The notes below the pieces were generated by a model. That model saw nothing but the letters and a program-made list of their open reading frames with translations, did no database searches and had not been told where the DNA came from. From the NCBI GenBank assembly GCA_030248295.1, contig JASANH010000599.1, positions 1-64,000 of the forward strand: DNA of 64,000 bases. The letters run 5' to 3'. Below are positions 42,791 to 53,664 of this stretch, piece after piece. Origin of the DNA: Mesodorylaimus sp. YZB2_4. Lineage: Eukaryota; Nematoda; Enoplea; Dorylaimida; Dorylaimidae. The first letter of the stretch is position 1, and each line of letters starts with the position of its first letter. The translations under genes were made by a program, and so were the position numbers.

Positions 42791-43438
42791 AGGAGCGCAT
42801 GCGACGCTGTGAGCCAGGAGAGCACACACAAAGAAACGGGATGGCAGTCGGTGGGACGGCTTTCAAACCTCGAGTCAGGAGAAAATTTAGGAGGCTAATT
42901 CAGAACTGCGAAAATAGTCACACGACGGGGGGTGGTCTAGGTCATACGTACGGTACCTGTACCTTATTGTAAACCTTAGACCCCCACATGTCAGCCGAGA
43001 TCTTGCACTAGGAGCGCATGCGACGCTGCGAGCCAGGAGAGCACACACAAAGAAACGGGATGGCAGTCGGTGGGACGGCTTTCAAACCTCGAGCCCTCTG
43101 CCCTCTGGCCTATAAGTGCACTATGCCCTCTGGCCTATAAGTGCACTGATTCAGGGAACATGACCGCCTCTCCTAAGTCAGGGCCAGCACGAGACCGAGA
43201 GCGAGGTCGAGGTCGAGTGACTGGTCTGATTGCAGGCATCGGTAGAGAAGTAGTCTTGAGTTCCTGATCCGCCGAACTTGCTCTGTGAGCACTTCGGGCT
43301 CGAGTCAGGAGATATTTAGGAGGCTAATTCAGTACTGCGAAAATAGTCACACAACGGGGGTGGTCTAGGTCATACGTACGGTACCTGTACCTTATTGTAA
43401 ACCTTAGACCCCCACATGTCAGCTGAGATCTTGCACTG
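42791..43438. repeat. Tandem duplication of a 219-bp unit, second unit split by the 182-bp block
   Basis: Unit 1 is 42791-43009; unit 2 starts at 43010 with the same AGGAGCGCATGCGACGCTG and ends at 43438. At CCTCGAG in unit 2, about 210 bp are inserted, including the 182-bp block (43120-43301) and a partial second copy of its start (CCCTCTGGCCTATAAGTGCA). CTCGAG borders both sides of the insert. Confidence 0.9.
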
Positions 43439-43718
43439 GCATATGCAACCATGATCGCAGTTCTGATTTAGTTTCTCTTAACATTCCTCTCAGTAAGCGT
43501 GGCCTGGGTCCGTCACACGACCACACCAATTCTTCGTATACGCCCTCCGAGCTCGGAGCTTCGAACGCGCCAGCAGACACCGACTTAGCATAGGATACTC
43601 GGGCTCGTAAGGAAGTGGGTTCACTAGATGCTATCCACCGATTCTCCACCTCACTCCCGCCCGATACTAGCCAGGCTTTGCAAGCCACTTATCGATTTCG
43701 CCGAATATTCTGCGCGAA

Positions 43719-44866
43719 ATGGCTGATCAGCCGCCAAATGCTGATCAGGCAACCGACGAGAATCCTGTCGAAGAGTCCACTGTTCAGATCACGGTTGTCG
43801 ACCCGCCCCCCGATGAGCGCGACCGATTACCCTTTGCAGCTCGACGACAGCTCATTTCGCTTAAACAGGCCAAACAGCTTCGCCAAGAAGTGTCCGAATC
43901 GTACGAACGTGCCGTTGCAGCTGTCGTGGAGGCAGACAGTGCCAGGCGTCATGCCGAATCAATACGAAGCGCAATCGAACGACGAGAGCAGCAATGGGCC
44001 GAAGAAAGATCGGAATTTGCCCAAGAACGGTTGAAGATGGCTATCCTCGAGGCTCAACTACAGGCGATGCAAGCGAAAATAGACAAGGCAGAGCAGAGTA
44101 AGCAACCTGATATCCGTCCCTTTGCTCAGGGTGGTCACCAACCCAGTACTGGAGTCATGCCGGTTGCCCCGCCAATGCCCGCTCCAATCCAGATCCCCGT
44201 GCCAATGATCCGACACAGTCCCAAGAACGGTTCGATCCACTTGACGTCCCCCCGTCAAGATCGTAACCAGTGACTGGTTCTCGTGGTCACAATTCGAATG
44301 GTATGACAGCCTTTGTTTCTGGCGGGGCGTGCTTCGTTCGGTGGTCCCTCAAGCACCTCCTGAACCTGGCAATGAAGATGACGTTGACGCACTTCGCCAA
44401 GCAGTGTCATCCGCGGCCAACGCCCGAGCTCAGTCCAATTTGGATCATACGTTTGGCATAGAAACCGACTTGGTGCAATTCTTTGTTCGATAAGATCACG
44501 ACCACATACAACACAGGTGAGGTTTTTGTCGACTTTTTCGCAAAAATGCCTTTCAATATTAGGCATCTACATTTGGTCACGAAGCAGCCGCACGTGTATG
44601 ACGCTCGTGCGCGAATGTGGGGTCGTCCAACGAGCACCCAGCAGCAATCCGAACTGGTGTCTAATCCAGGTGTCGCTCTTAATCAGCCTACTTCATCCGC
44701 GGGTACCGGCTTGCAGCCCCAACAACGCCACGTTCAGTTCACTGATCCACCAGTACTAGGTCAGATAATCGTCCCGCCCCCTCCACCGGCCGACGACCTG
44801 TCTCAAGTTCCCCGCGAGACACTGATCGAATGGTGTCAGGCTTTGATTGCGAAGTTTAGGATATAA
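43719..44866 (+). pseudogene. Gag-like retroelement gene, two frameshifts
   Basis: Frame 1 (43719-44273) is an acidic/proline-rich start, a long coiled coil (about residues 48-130, QAKQLRQEVSESYERAVAAV) and a proline-rich end. Frame 2 (44272-44480) starts DWFSWSQFEWYDSL and ends GIETDLVQFF. Frame 3 (44483-44866) continues DKITTTYNTGEVFVDFFAKM, PFNIRHLHLV and YDARARMWG, recalling the capsid C-terminal end of Ty3/gypsy-like Gag (F...LP..IR......P....A...A), and a proline-rich tail. No Cys-His knuckle, protease or RT follows. The tandem 219-bp units upstream could be its leader or LTR remnants. Assignment is tentative. Confidence 0.45.
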
Positions 44867-45075
44867 TCTTTTCACTGTGAACTTTTGGAGAAGACTTTTT
44901 TCATTGCAAAAATTCTAGGAAATACTTTTTCATTGCAAAAATTTTAAGTAACTTCTTTTTAGTACAAAAATTTCAAAAAAATACTTTGCATTGCAAACTT
45001 TCGCAAAAATAGTTTTTGATTGCAAAGTGTTGGGAACTCCATGCTCATGCAAACTTCAAGGAAACACTCGCTTCC
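44866..45075. repeat. Minisatellite, ~30-33-bp unit, about six copies
   Basis: The phrase CATTGCAAA(A)TT followed by AAATACTTTTT repeats with variation (44895-45030) and decays towards 45075. Confidence 0.75.
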
Positions 45076-45076
45076 A

Positions 45077-45481
45077 GTGCAAGCTTTTAAAAAATACAGT
45101 CAACTTTGCTTTAAACCCGAAAATCCAACCAGAAAAGTTTCTTATAACCGAAGTTTCTAATAAGCAAAGTTTCCAGTAGCCGAAGTTCTGATTAATCTTA
45201 CTTTTTGCTACCAGAAGTTTCTTACACGCAAAGATACATGTACAGCAGAAATTATTCCTTGGAAGAATCAACTCTTCAACAGCATAAAAGGCATTATATT
45301 CAGTGAAATTATTCTTCAAATATTTTCTCATGCCAGCGAAGAATATCATCGCATCCGAGTGGGAGAGCTTCTGTTCGATCACCTGGCTGATTACAGGTTC
45401 CTCTTCCTCCTCGTCCTCGCCATCATTGCCAATCATAATTTGACGTTTTCGCTTTATTTCGTCACAAATCTCGATATCCAC
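45077..45481 (-). pseudogene. pogo/Tigger-like transposase C-terminal fragment with terminal repeat
   Basis: The minus-strand frame from 45481 has an acidic run (GEDEEEEEPVI, residues 20-30) and a helical ISQVIEQKLSHSDAMIFFAG...YLKNNFTEYNAFYAVEELI, matching the C-terminal acidic-plus-helix tail of Tigger/jerky-type DDE transposases. On the downstream side, TACAGTCAACTTTGCTTTAA at 45077 looks like a pogo-class terminus (CAGT..A.CT) preceded by TA. The catalytic core is not visible, so it is a 3' remnant. Confidence 0.5.
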
Positions 45482-45819
45482 GAATGTCTGACTGCATGCA
45501 ATGCGTTCGGTTCACGTAAAGACCTGTGCGCACTACTTACGCAGGTTCAGTTGCATTCTTATGTCATAACCATCATTATCCGCACACAAAAATTGAAAAT
45601 TTTTTCTGTTAATTTCTTTTCAGATAACAGGGCGCAATATCGAAAATGTTTTATTACAAAAAGACATCGTGACCATGTTCAGCTGGGTTCAGTTAAGAAA
45701 GTTACGATAGGTTTTCGCTCCATCTCTGTCTATTCCAGATGTTTACTAGATTTATTTGGCGCATTTCCACAAGATTTCCACGTTCTAACGCGTTTTCTTG
45801 ATATTAGGGCCCTAACTTA

Positions 45820-46960
45820 AAAAAAAATTCTTGAAATTCAACATCGTAGAGTTTTTAAGGATTGTCAAGTTTACATTTTTTTGTGATTTTCGAGTTTTTT
45901 AGTCTCCACTTTATTAAAACAATACACTATTTCATTGACGATCTTTGAATCATGCTCAAGTGGGTAAGACGTCGCGACATATGAATAGTCACAGTTACTA
46001 ATCTGTCAGCTCTTGGCCTACTGCTGATGAATCAGTAGCGTTTTCCATCCTGGACTACTTAGAGGTGGCTGACATACCCAGGACCAATCGTGTCACTTTA
46101 GATGACGAGGCGTTCGGCTGGAGAGTCATAGTTACTCCCGCTGTTCACCCGCGCTTGACTGAATTTCTTCCTTCGACATTACGAGCACTGAGCGGAAATC
46201 ACATTGCGTAACCACCGCTTACTGGCCATCCCAATGCTGTGTTTTTATTGGACAGATGGATTCCCCGAGTCCGTGCCAGTTCTAATCGTAAGTCGACTGT
46301 TCAACGCCGGACGAAGTATCATACGGCGAACCGTAGATACATAGCGAAGGCGTGCAGACATAATTTGCGAATTCATAATGCTGCATCTTCAGTTCTTCAT
46401 TTTTTCGTTTCAATTCCATTAAATCAACATCTATCACAGTTTCTTGACTATTTCGCTTTTTTTGGCAGCTGCGGATGTTGAAGCACTCGTCGAAACGTGG
46501 TGCGGCTCCCCTGTCAATGTCGATTGTTGCAGATCAGTAATGGCTGTAAGAAGTGAGAACATATCAAACACGAGCTAGTAATTTTGCATGTTAGCCCTCT
46601 ATTACATCCCCTCTAGCCGGCCAAGGTCTTAGCGGGGGCTAATTGATTGGTCAATTATAAAAAGTTAATTGGGCGGGCGCGGGCGGGGAGGAGCGTTTCC
46701 TAGCAACCGGATATAACGCATGGCTACTGCCGACGCCCTTCGTTTTGAAATTAAATATTTTAAACCGACAAATGCTTTAAAGTTGAAATTATTCAACAAA
46801 ATTTAAGAAAATTAGCTAGTTTTGGTAAGGGGTGAGAAATACTATCTCATAAAAGCGAGGGGCTCTGTTTTAGTCACAAGTTTTCAGATTCGTACGCGAT
46901 AGATTTTTCCTTATAGGAGCACTAGATGTGAAGCCGACAATTGAAGCTGACCTACTCGAA
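45820..46960. other. No gene recognised
   Basis: Short frames only. A GC-rich patch at 46660-46700 (GGGCGGGCGCGGGCGGGGAG) precedes the next gene and could belong to its upstream region. Confidence 0.35.
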
Positions 46961-46963
46961 AAA

Positions 46964-47413
46964 ATGAGTCGGACAAAGTTGCTCCTAATCTTTCTTATCG
47001 CACGCCTAACCTCGGCTAATTCGTCAACGGGATGAGGAGCGAATACGATGGCACGATTTCCCTTAGCAGCACCCGCAACACTGGCTGAGCAACACATTAT
47101 TCGCTCCGAGTACCCGTGCGTGGAACAATCGTCAAAGATACAACACGGCTCGAAGGAAAATGACGGTCGTACCGTTTTTATTGCCAGCCCTTCGAGTACA
47201 GTCAAGAACGTAAATGAATCGGATGGCGGCAGATTTTCCCTCAAGGACATCCTCATGATTTCCCTCTTTTTCGCTTTGGTGATTGCTGTGTTTATTGCGT
47301 TGGTTGGTTACTTTCTACGCGGAAGGATGACGTCGATGCGTCCTACATTGATAAAGCCGATAGAGGTTCAAAAAAACTGTCCAATCGAATGCATGGGTTC
47401 GCATAGATTTTAA
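46964..47413 (+). pseudogene. Small type I membrane protein with signal peptide, interrupted by one TGA
   Basis: ATG at 46964 gives MSRTKLLLIFLIARLTSANS, a textbook signal peptide (basic n-region, hydrophobic core, TSA-NS cleavage site). After STG a TGA stands at 47033-47035, and the same frame continues to 47413. The continuation has one N-glycosylation sequon (NES) and one membrane helix, DILMISLFFALVIAVFIALVGYF (residues 68-90 counted from the ATG at 47048), with a short basic cytoplasmic tail (RGRM). Either the TGA is a nonsense mutation, or translation starts at 47048 as a separate protein. No family recognised. Confidence 0.45.
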
Positions 47414-47419
47414 TACGAA

Positions 47420-48235
47420 CGGTGGTGCTTTGAATATGACCGTTTCCTATCCTGTAACAAATGATCTATCCTATCCCATTCTATCCTCGCACGATGGTCG
47501 AGTCCAATTAGACTGAGTTCAGAAGTCCCCCTCTTTCTAAAGCTCAATTATTTGGGTACAAAACACACTAATTGATTGCATTTTAATGATAACAACGACT
47601 GAAAAATATACTAGAAAATAGATTAAGCAAACGCAAGTATCACCTGTATTATTATTTCTGATTTCCGATCCTCCGAATTCGCGGTCGTTGAAAAATCGGT
47701 CGACAACACTGCGCACATTTTGAACACGGCGACCGCAGAAAATCTTTCAACCCGGATCCATCCGATTAATGATATTTTCTCTGATAACACCGATAGGGGA
47801 TGTAAAAAGTAAAATACAATATTGTAAAATAAATTAGCTTTTAGCTGAAACCATCGAAAAGATCCGGCAATCCTTATCTCGAGATGCGAAGACCAAATTC
47901 TTCGTTTTATCTTAAATAAACGAAGCGACTGCGCGTCTTCGTTTTATCTGTAAAAAACGAAGCGACTGCGCACAATACTCGAGCAATCTTGTCATACGCA
48001 GTCGCGATGCGCAGGAACGCTTTTCGCGGTATTTTAAATCAAAAATGTGGAATGCTTGTTAGTTGAATACATAGGAAACGTGTGTGTGTCACATATTTGT
48101 CACGCATGGATTACAAAAACGCAAAATCCTCGATAGAGTAACATAATTGGTGCCAGTTTTCAAAATTCGCTAACGTACAGTGCAAATATACATTCAATGC
48201 GGACATTGCAAGCAGTGGTCACTACGATAATACAT
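47420..48235. other. Spacer with 38-bp tandem, hairpin-forming repeat (47900-47975)
   Basis: CTTCGTTTTATCT...AAACGAAGCGACTGCGC is repeated twice, about 38 bp apart; each unit contains the inverted words CTTCGTTT/AAACGAAG. No gene recognised in the rest. Confidence 0.6.
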
Positions 48236-48239
48236 AGGA

Positions 48240-48443
48240 TCATTGTTGCTGTTGTAAAATCAACGCTTTTTGTCTCCACACGGTTTGTTGTTCCATAGTT
48301 AAAAATGGCCAGGTCCGGGTAGCCAATTCGCAGGCTTTGGTCATGTTAGCTACCAGGTCCGTGTCGAGATAAGTGAATCGTGCGTACAAGGAAAAGGCTA
48401 CAAATAGATAAAAGGAATCATGCCGCATAAAAACTAAAAAGCA
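48240..48443 (-). CDS. HMG-box-like terminal exon, paralogue A
   Basis: Minus strand, possible acceptors TTTTTAG (to 48443) or ATTTGTAG (to 48397). Encodes AFSLYARFTYLDTDLVANMT and then ATRTWPFLTMEQQTVWRQKA and a glutamine tail before TGA. The pattern (A)F.LYA+.......A....W..L...Q...W...A is that of an HMG box lacking its first strand. Strongly similar in layout and length to 50043-50240. HMG boxes bend DNA; specific function unknown. Probably a last exon of a gene extending to higher coordinates. Confidence 0.45.
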   Translation of the reverse strand, partial: CFLVFMRHDSFYLFVAFSLYARFTYLDTDLVANMTKACELATRTWPFLTMEQQTVWRQKALILQQQQ

Positions 48444-49211
48444 TGTGGATGAACACAAAATTCTTACTGCGCTGCACCGTAACTAATAATTATAAGCACA
48501 AAAAATTTTGTTCAAAGTAGGGGCAGTCTAAACTCAACCCCAAACCCTAAACTTTGGAAGTTTGGACACCCGTTGTGTTATTTTTTGAATGTTAAGAGTA
48601 ACGATGGACGGATGGATATTAGAGCATATTGGACTCAGCGAGTACAGTAATTGCTGCATCCCATCTGCTATATATTTGGGTTTCTCATACTATATCACCG
48701 CGTGAAATCGATGTTTGAAAAATTGCCTGTCAGTTTTGTATACGCTCAATCAACAAAAAACCTTGAGAAAGACGAACGAACAAGAAAGCGTAAATTCGGA
48801 TCCAAGTTTTAGAGAGCATTTGTTATTGTTGATACGATCGAATTGAGCCAGAGTTTGAAGTTAAAGTCGGGCCAGAGTCGGTTGTTCTAAGTTTGTTATC
48901 GTCTACTTGCCACAACTCGGGGCGTAAATTGGTTTAGAAAAATCGGTTCTGAAAACCACGCTCATTATTTCATGCTATTATTGCGCTATTATCAATAAAT
49001 AACGAAAAATTAACAGAGATTTCCCAAGCGCAATCAACGCCTGACGGAACAACGGGTTTTTTTAAACATTTAGATCCAGTCGAAGGTAATTTACTCTTTT
49101 TAATAAAAATTAAATGGAAAAATATAAAAACGCAACTTTTAAATTTCCCGCTCATATCTCGCCTGGCCATGATCGGAGTCTGACCTTAAAACCCGCCGTA
49201 AAAAACTAACC

Positions 49212-49589
49212 TGTTTGATCCATTGATAATTGTGTGTCGTCAAACGAGAAAAATATTTTGGTAAGTTCTTCCAATCGATTTGTAGCATTTCTTAAAATTT
49301 GAGCCTGATTTTGTCCACCGACGAGAGAACCCAAAATTTTGAAGTTCTTCACAATTTCTTCCATCCTTGCTTTTTCTCGCGCGTTTCGACGAGATCGTTT
49401 ACGGTTTTCGCGTTGTTTTGAAACGTTTGCAGAAACCAGGGCAGTCAAAGTTGAAGTTTCATTGAATCTAAAATAGCCCCCTGATACTGCAATGGGGCCA
49501 GTCACACAATTGGTCATTTCGTGCAACGGTTTGTGGATGTTGTTCCTCAACTCGGTTGAAATAGGTGTTAAATCTTGTCCACACGACAT
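49212..49589 (-). CDS. bHLH-domain protein exon
   Basis: ATG at 49589 sits in a strong context (CCACCATGT). Residues from about 58: RENRKRSRRNAREKARMEEI is a basic region running into helix 1 (VKNFKILGSLV), a short loop (GGQNQA), and helix 2 (QILRNATNRLEELTKIF). bHLH proteins dimerise through the helices and bind E-boxes. The loop is shorter than usual. The frame reaches a GTTAGT donor after MDQT at 49211, so the coding sequence probably continues in a downstream exon; read-through would stop at 49206. Upstream in-frame codons to 49790 are less likely coding. Neighbours on both sides are HMG-like exons on the same strand. Confidence 0.6.
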
Positions 49590-50042
49590 GGTGGGGGGTA
49601 ACGAGGAATGTAGAACGAAGAGACGCTTTCCAAAATCTACTATATCGTCTCGAAGCGAATGGCAACCGTTTGCTATGTGGGATGAACGGCTGCTATGCGA
49701 GGTGCAACATATGACCCCAGGGGAACTGTATGTGGGTACCAGGCACACGTCACGCGATAATAACCTACATAGATGTACATACTGTAGCATAAAAAATTAT
49801 GTAGTGCATAATTTGTATTAGTTATGCTTGGTTGATGAAGAGCAAAATCCTCAATAAGGTGATATAGTTGGCGCCAGTTTTTAAAGATACTAGGCAGCCA
49901 AATCTATCACCCTAAAAGGATTTTATTTAAAAAATTAGTGCAAATGAAAAATGCTTAAGATGATAAAAAAATACACGGTTTAAACCCTGACAAAATCAAA
50001 ATGTGATATCGAATAGTGCGATTATCAACGCAGCCGCTGTTT

Positions 50043-50239
50043 CTACTGCTGTTGCTGTTGCTGATGACGAATAATAGCAGCTCGCTGTTTCCAATACTGT
50101 CGCTGAGCCTCTGTCAATTGGGGCCAAGTTTCCGAGGCCATATTACAGGCCTCGGCCATGTTAGGGGCGAGGGCTGTGTTTAAATACGTGATCTTCGCAT
50201 ACAACGAAAAACCATTTATGCGGGACATGGCGTTGTGGT
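50043..50239 (-). CDS. HMG-box-like terminal exon, paralogue B
   Basis: After the acceptor TTTATTTTTAG (ends about 50240), the minus strand reads HNAMSRINGFSLYAKITYLN, then APNMAEACNMASETWPQLTE, RQYWKQRAAIIRHQ and a glutamine run before the stop. RINGFSLYAK equals the HMG-box start (RPxNAFxLYxK) and SETWPQLTEAQRQYWKQRA its third helix. Same strand, same end type and about 1.8 kb from paralogue A, suggesting local gene duplication. Confidence 0.55.
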
Positions 50240-50770
50240 CTAAAAATAAAACACGAGCTAATTAAGACCTGAATCATATAAAAATAATTAGGGTAAGTAC
50301 ATACTCTGACCGCAAGCTAGGTGGTGTTTTATAATATAGTAAGTAGCCAAGTTCGCAACAAAGCTAGCGGGCAAGTAGACAAATCAAGTGTGGTTTAAAT
50401 CCTGGAAATAGCAGAGGAACAACGCAAACGTAACATGAACGATGCCGCAGCTCGGTCGCACTGTAACCCACAACACTGCAGGTCTCAAAAAGGGGGGGGA
50501 TCGTTGCGTTGATGGATCCCTCTGGAGAGGAGTAGCGTTACCAGACACCAGCGTCGCCAACACAATGGTGTCCTAATGTAGACATACGAGGCGAGTTCAT
50601 AAAGTTTAGGTCAATACTTTCAAATGGGTGTGAAACTGTGCTATACCATCCCATAGAATCGAAACACAGGATCAACATTGGAACCTAGAGTTTAAATCTG
50701 ACCCACCAGGTTAACTCTAAACTTTGTCTCCTTCAAATAAGAACTACAGTACAGTATTGTCAAATGCTTT
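50240..50770. other. No gene recognised
   Basis: Spacer between HMG-like exon and the following ORF; no motif seen. Confidence 0.35.
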
Positions 50771-50773
50771 TTA

Positions 50774-51085
50774 GTGTCTCCATCGTATCCGTTTGGTGGG
50801 TGGGATGACCTATCACCGCATCTACCTTCACCGCCACCAAATCCAATTTGTTTAAAGAAAAATTGCACAAGAACCGTTCCCTACGATTATTATCAATGGT
50901 GCGCCGATCATTTCGCCGAAAAAAGACTACATAGTTCGGCTTACCATCTACTTTACAATATGGACTTGTATGAAATTCCCGTTTGTCAAAGAGCCTCCTT
51001 AGAACTCGAAATGAGGCTGGATCACATCGGAAAATATTATGGCGGCCAGACTGATGGAGGCCACGCAAATTACGCAAATTTTTGA
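50774..51085 (+). CDS. Hypothetical protein segment with Cys/His cluster
   Basis: 103 open codons. CLKKNCTRTVPYDYYQWCAD followed by HF gives C-x4-C...C-x2-H spacing, which could bind zinc. The opposite strand is also open over the same interval, so coding status is uncertain. No family recognised; the first codons do not include a convincing ATG context. Confidence 0.25.
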   Translation: MSPSYPFGGWDDLSPHLPSPPPNPICLKKNCTRTVPYDYYQWCADHFAEKRLHSSAYHLLYNMDLYEIPVCQRASLELEMRLDHIGKYYGGQTDGGHANYANF

Positions 51086-51089
51086 CGTG

Positions 51090-51600
51090 GCATAATTCGA
51101 CGATGTGAAGATGGGTGTGAGTGTCAAGCCACTCACTGGGCGAGTGGAAAAGTCGTATATATTTGTAGCGATATTTACTAGGGTAATAATTGTTGGCAAT
51201 TTAATTTTTTAAAACGGTTTGTTTTTGTATGTCAAGGTAAATATTTTTTGCTGTGTCCATTTTATTCATACAACACCTGCCCAGCGTCTGCGAAATGAAT
51301 AAATAATGAGAGGTTTGTAATTTCTTATTTCCAAAGAGCAAGCCCCCTGTTATGTAAGACGGATGTTGACTAGTGCGGCGTCTTTCAGATTATTTTAGAC
51401 AGACATCGCGCGTCCTTGTTAATAAATAATACACGACGCGGCCACGCTCGAGCCGATATCTTTTCTATTTGTAGCCAGCTGTTAAACAATAGCAGGCGGG
51501 GCTGCTGGGGGATGGTTACTTGGAGACGCTAGACCATTACCGTCACGCTGACAACAGTGATGACAAGCCGTTTGCTCAATCTCCACGGGCTTTCTCGGTA
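51090..51600. other. No gene recognised
   Basis: AT-rich spacer with an AATAAATAAT-type word twice (51297, 51421). Confidence 0.35.
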
Positions 51601-51606
51601 ATTAAG

Positions 51607-52087
51607 CTATTGTGGGCAGCTAGCTCGTAATTGATATGTTCTCACTACTGCTGTAGCAGTCGCAGCTAATTGTTGATGAGCAGATGCTAGTGCTTCAACT
51701 TCTCCAACTTCATTTGGAGCAATATTGTTCTTCCAGTCAGTGGCGTCTGCTTTCTTGTCCTGCTTCCTGCTTTCTTGTCTTGTCCATAGACTCCCTAGTG
51801 CCAGGAATTCCACACATGGCAGCGGATTCACGACCAATTACATCTAACACTGCCTCGTGCATATTTGATGTTTGCGACTCCTCATCACGAGCACCACCCG
51901 TTTTTTGAGCGGCATTAACTTTTGCTACTGCTCTCTTCCGCCATTTTGGCCACGTCGTGTCCCGTGAATATGTCCAATCTGAATCAAAAGCAGTCGCCGA
52001 GGTGTGAATTACAGGCTGAATGGCCGTATATTGGAGAAGGTACCGCGTGGGGCGAATAGTCTCATCATCAGCATAGCAAAGAGACAA
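51607..52087 (-). pseudogene. NAIF1/zeste-like Myb-SANT domain fragment
   Basis: Minus strand from about 52010: STAFDSDWTYSRDTTWPKWR-like residues, RAVAKVNAAQKTGGARDEES, then MHEAVLDVIGRESAAMCGIP and GTRES. KTGG...VLDIIG..S....GIPG..ES is the characteristic end of zeste/NAIF1-like Myb/SANT domains, which are derived from the DNA-binding partner of Harbinger transposons. The frame shifts near 51790 and continues as ATDWKNNIAPNEVGEVEALA. The helices N-terminal to this block are not clear. It lies 330 bp from the ISL2EU YqaJ gene, but belonging to that element is not shown. Confidence 0.5.
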
Positions 52088-52421
52088 ACAGGCCTCCTAG
52101 TCGTTGGAACCAGAGACATCAACCTGACAGATTTCTGCTTTGCCTGAACTAAGTGTATCGACCAGCTAACGAAGGCAAGCCAATGCTACGTGTATCAGGC
52201 AGACAAATTCACAGCCTTCCTAACAGGCCGAACACGCCCATTACACAGGCCATAGCTATTCCATGATTTTACTCTACTGGCGCCACATCATATCGTACGT
52301 TCCGAGCATGCAAGAAAGCAGTAATCGCGAACATCCGTATCATCTTTATAAAGTGCTGTGTTGAATAAACAGAGTCAACTCACGAACCTTAGGTGGCAAC
52401 TGGCAACCGTCAGCAAGTAAC

Positions 52422-53542
52422 GTGGTTCCGCCTACCTTGACCAGTCGCCTTCGATTACGGAAAGACTTGCTCGACCATCAGCCAAAACGGTCGCTGAACA
52501 GTCCAAAGAAGCGCGAGTACATATCCACGAAGTCAATTATGTCCGATATGCAGAAAAAACAATTGATGGAGAAGATAGGCATGGATTTCAAAAACTGTTC
52601 AGTCGTAGTGGCAGAATCAAAATCGTTTACGGAAATGCGTGTGAGGACGTTGCAAAGTTTCGTGGTCGAATGGAAGGAGGAGTCAAACTTAACGCTAGAA
52701 GAGAAACGCGATGGGTGCTTCGAAGATGTCATTTCGTACTTTACTCCTGAACGATGTCGAATGATTGAATCCGAAACTCAATTACAATCGATGAATCCCA
52801 TTTGGTTTGAGCACCGCCTTTATCGAATTACTGCTTCATGGCCAGCGAAATCCTAGCGGCTGTTAAGAAATTTGAGGAACGTTTTAGAAAATTGCAGCCA
52901 GCAGAACGTCATCTTTACACCGATTTCTTCGCTTACTTCGATGACTTGGACGACGGTGAAAAAAAGGAAGCGAGAAAGAAGCTTTTGCCAAAAACACATA
53001 TGGCGAAATTGAAAGGAGCCGAGCGTTTTAGTGGAGGAGCGGTGGTCGCTTATGGTCATCAAAATGAGACGAATGCGTTAGCCGCTTGCTTGGACGACCA
53101 CAAAGATGCTGGTTGCGATGATGTCGTGCTGGAACCGCCGATGGGTCTGATGGTGAGGCCAGAATGGCCTTTTTTGGGTGCTTCATTAGATGGTGTCATA
53201 AGTTGCTCGAGGCATGGGCGCCAGGCTGTCGAAGCTAAGTGTCCTTTCAGGTGCTCACCTGATCGTGGTGCTTCTCAGAAAACTTTGATGGAAGTCTTGG
53301 AGGAGGATCTTAAATTTAACAAGGAAACTGGTGCCTTCAGTAACCCCCATTATTGGCAGCAAATGGTACAGATGGGTGTTTCTGGTCTCAAATGCAATAA
53401 TCTCGTTATCTGGTCTCAAAGTATGTCTTTTTTTGCGTCTGAAAATTTTGACCAAATCGTTTGGGAGGATGCTTTACTTCGCTTTAAATGGTACTATTTG
53501 AATGTTATTTTGCCTGTGCTTTTGGATGAAGAAAACGAATAA
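52422..53542 (+). pseudogene. YqaJ-like (viral recombinase-type) exonuclease, one frameshift
   Basis: First frame (to 52856) ends NPIWFEHRLYRITASWPAKS, the WxxxRxxRITAS entry motif of YqaJ. Near 52850 the frame shifts, and 52838-53542 continues for 234 codons. Counted there: YGHQNETNAL with Glu77, LGASLDGV with Asp118, VEAKCPF with Glu132 and Lys134, and HYWQQMVQM with Gln174-175: the PD-(D/E)xK catalytic set is complete. YqaJ nucleases resemble lambda exonuclease and resect DNA ends, probably helping integration or repair. An N-terminal basic segment (RLRLRKDLLDHQPKRSLNSP) precedes it. Only the frameshift at the joint stands against function. Confidence 0.85.
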
Positions 53543-53664
53543 TCGCCTTTTACGTTGAGTCAACACAGTAGTACAGTATCAAATCAAACCATAAAAGATC
53601 ATGTGCTGCATGCTGTACTGTACATTCAGTAAACGAACCTGGAATCAAGCAACAGATCATGACA

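Noticed and set aside
42791-43438. LTR pair of the gag-like element
   Set aside because: The two units are directly adjacent with no internal region between, lack TG...CA borders, and no second LTR follows the gag.
45359-45820. Plus-strand ORF with hydrophobic start (LLFDHLADYRFLFLLVLAI)
   Set aside because: Lies opposite the Tigger-like acidic tail; its hydrophobicity is a by-product of the antisense acidic codons.
50760-51077. Minus-strand 105-codon ORF
   Set aside because: Opposite strand has a more protein-like Cys/His pattern; neither is proven, and only one was listed.
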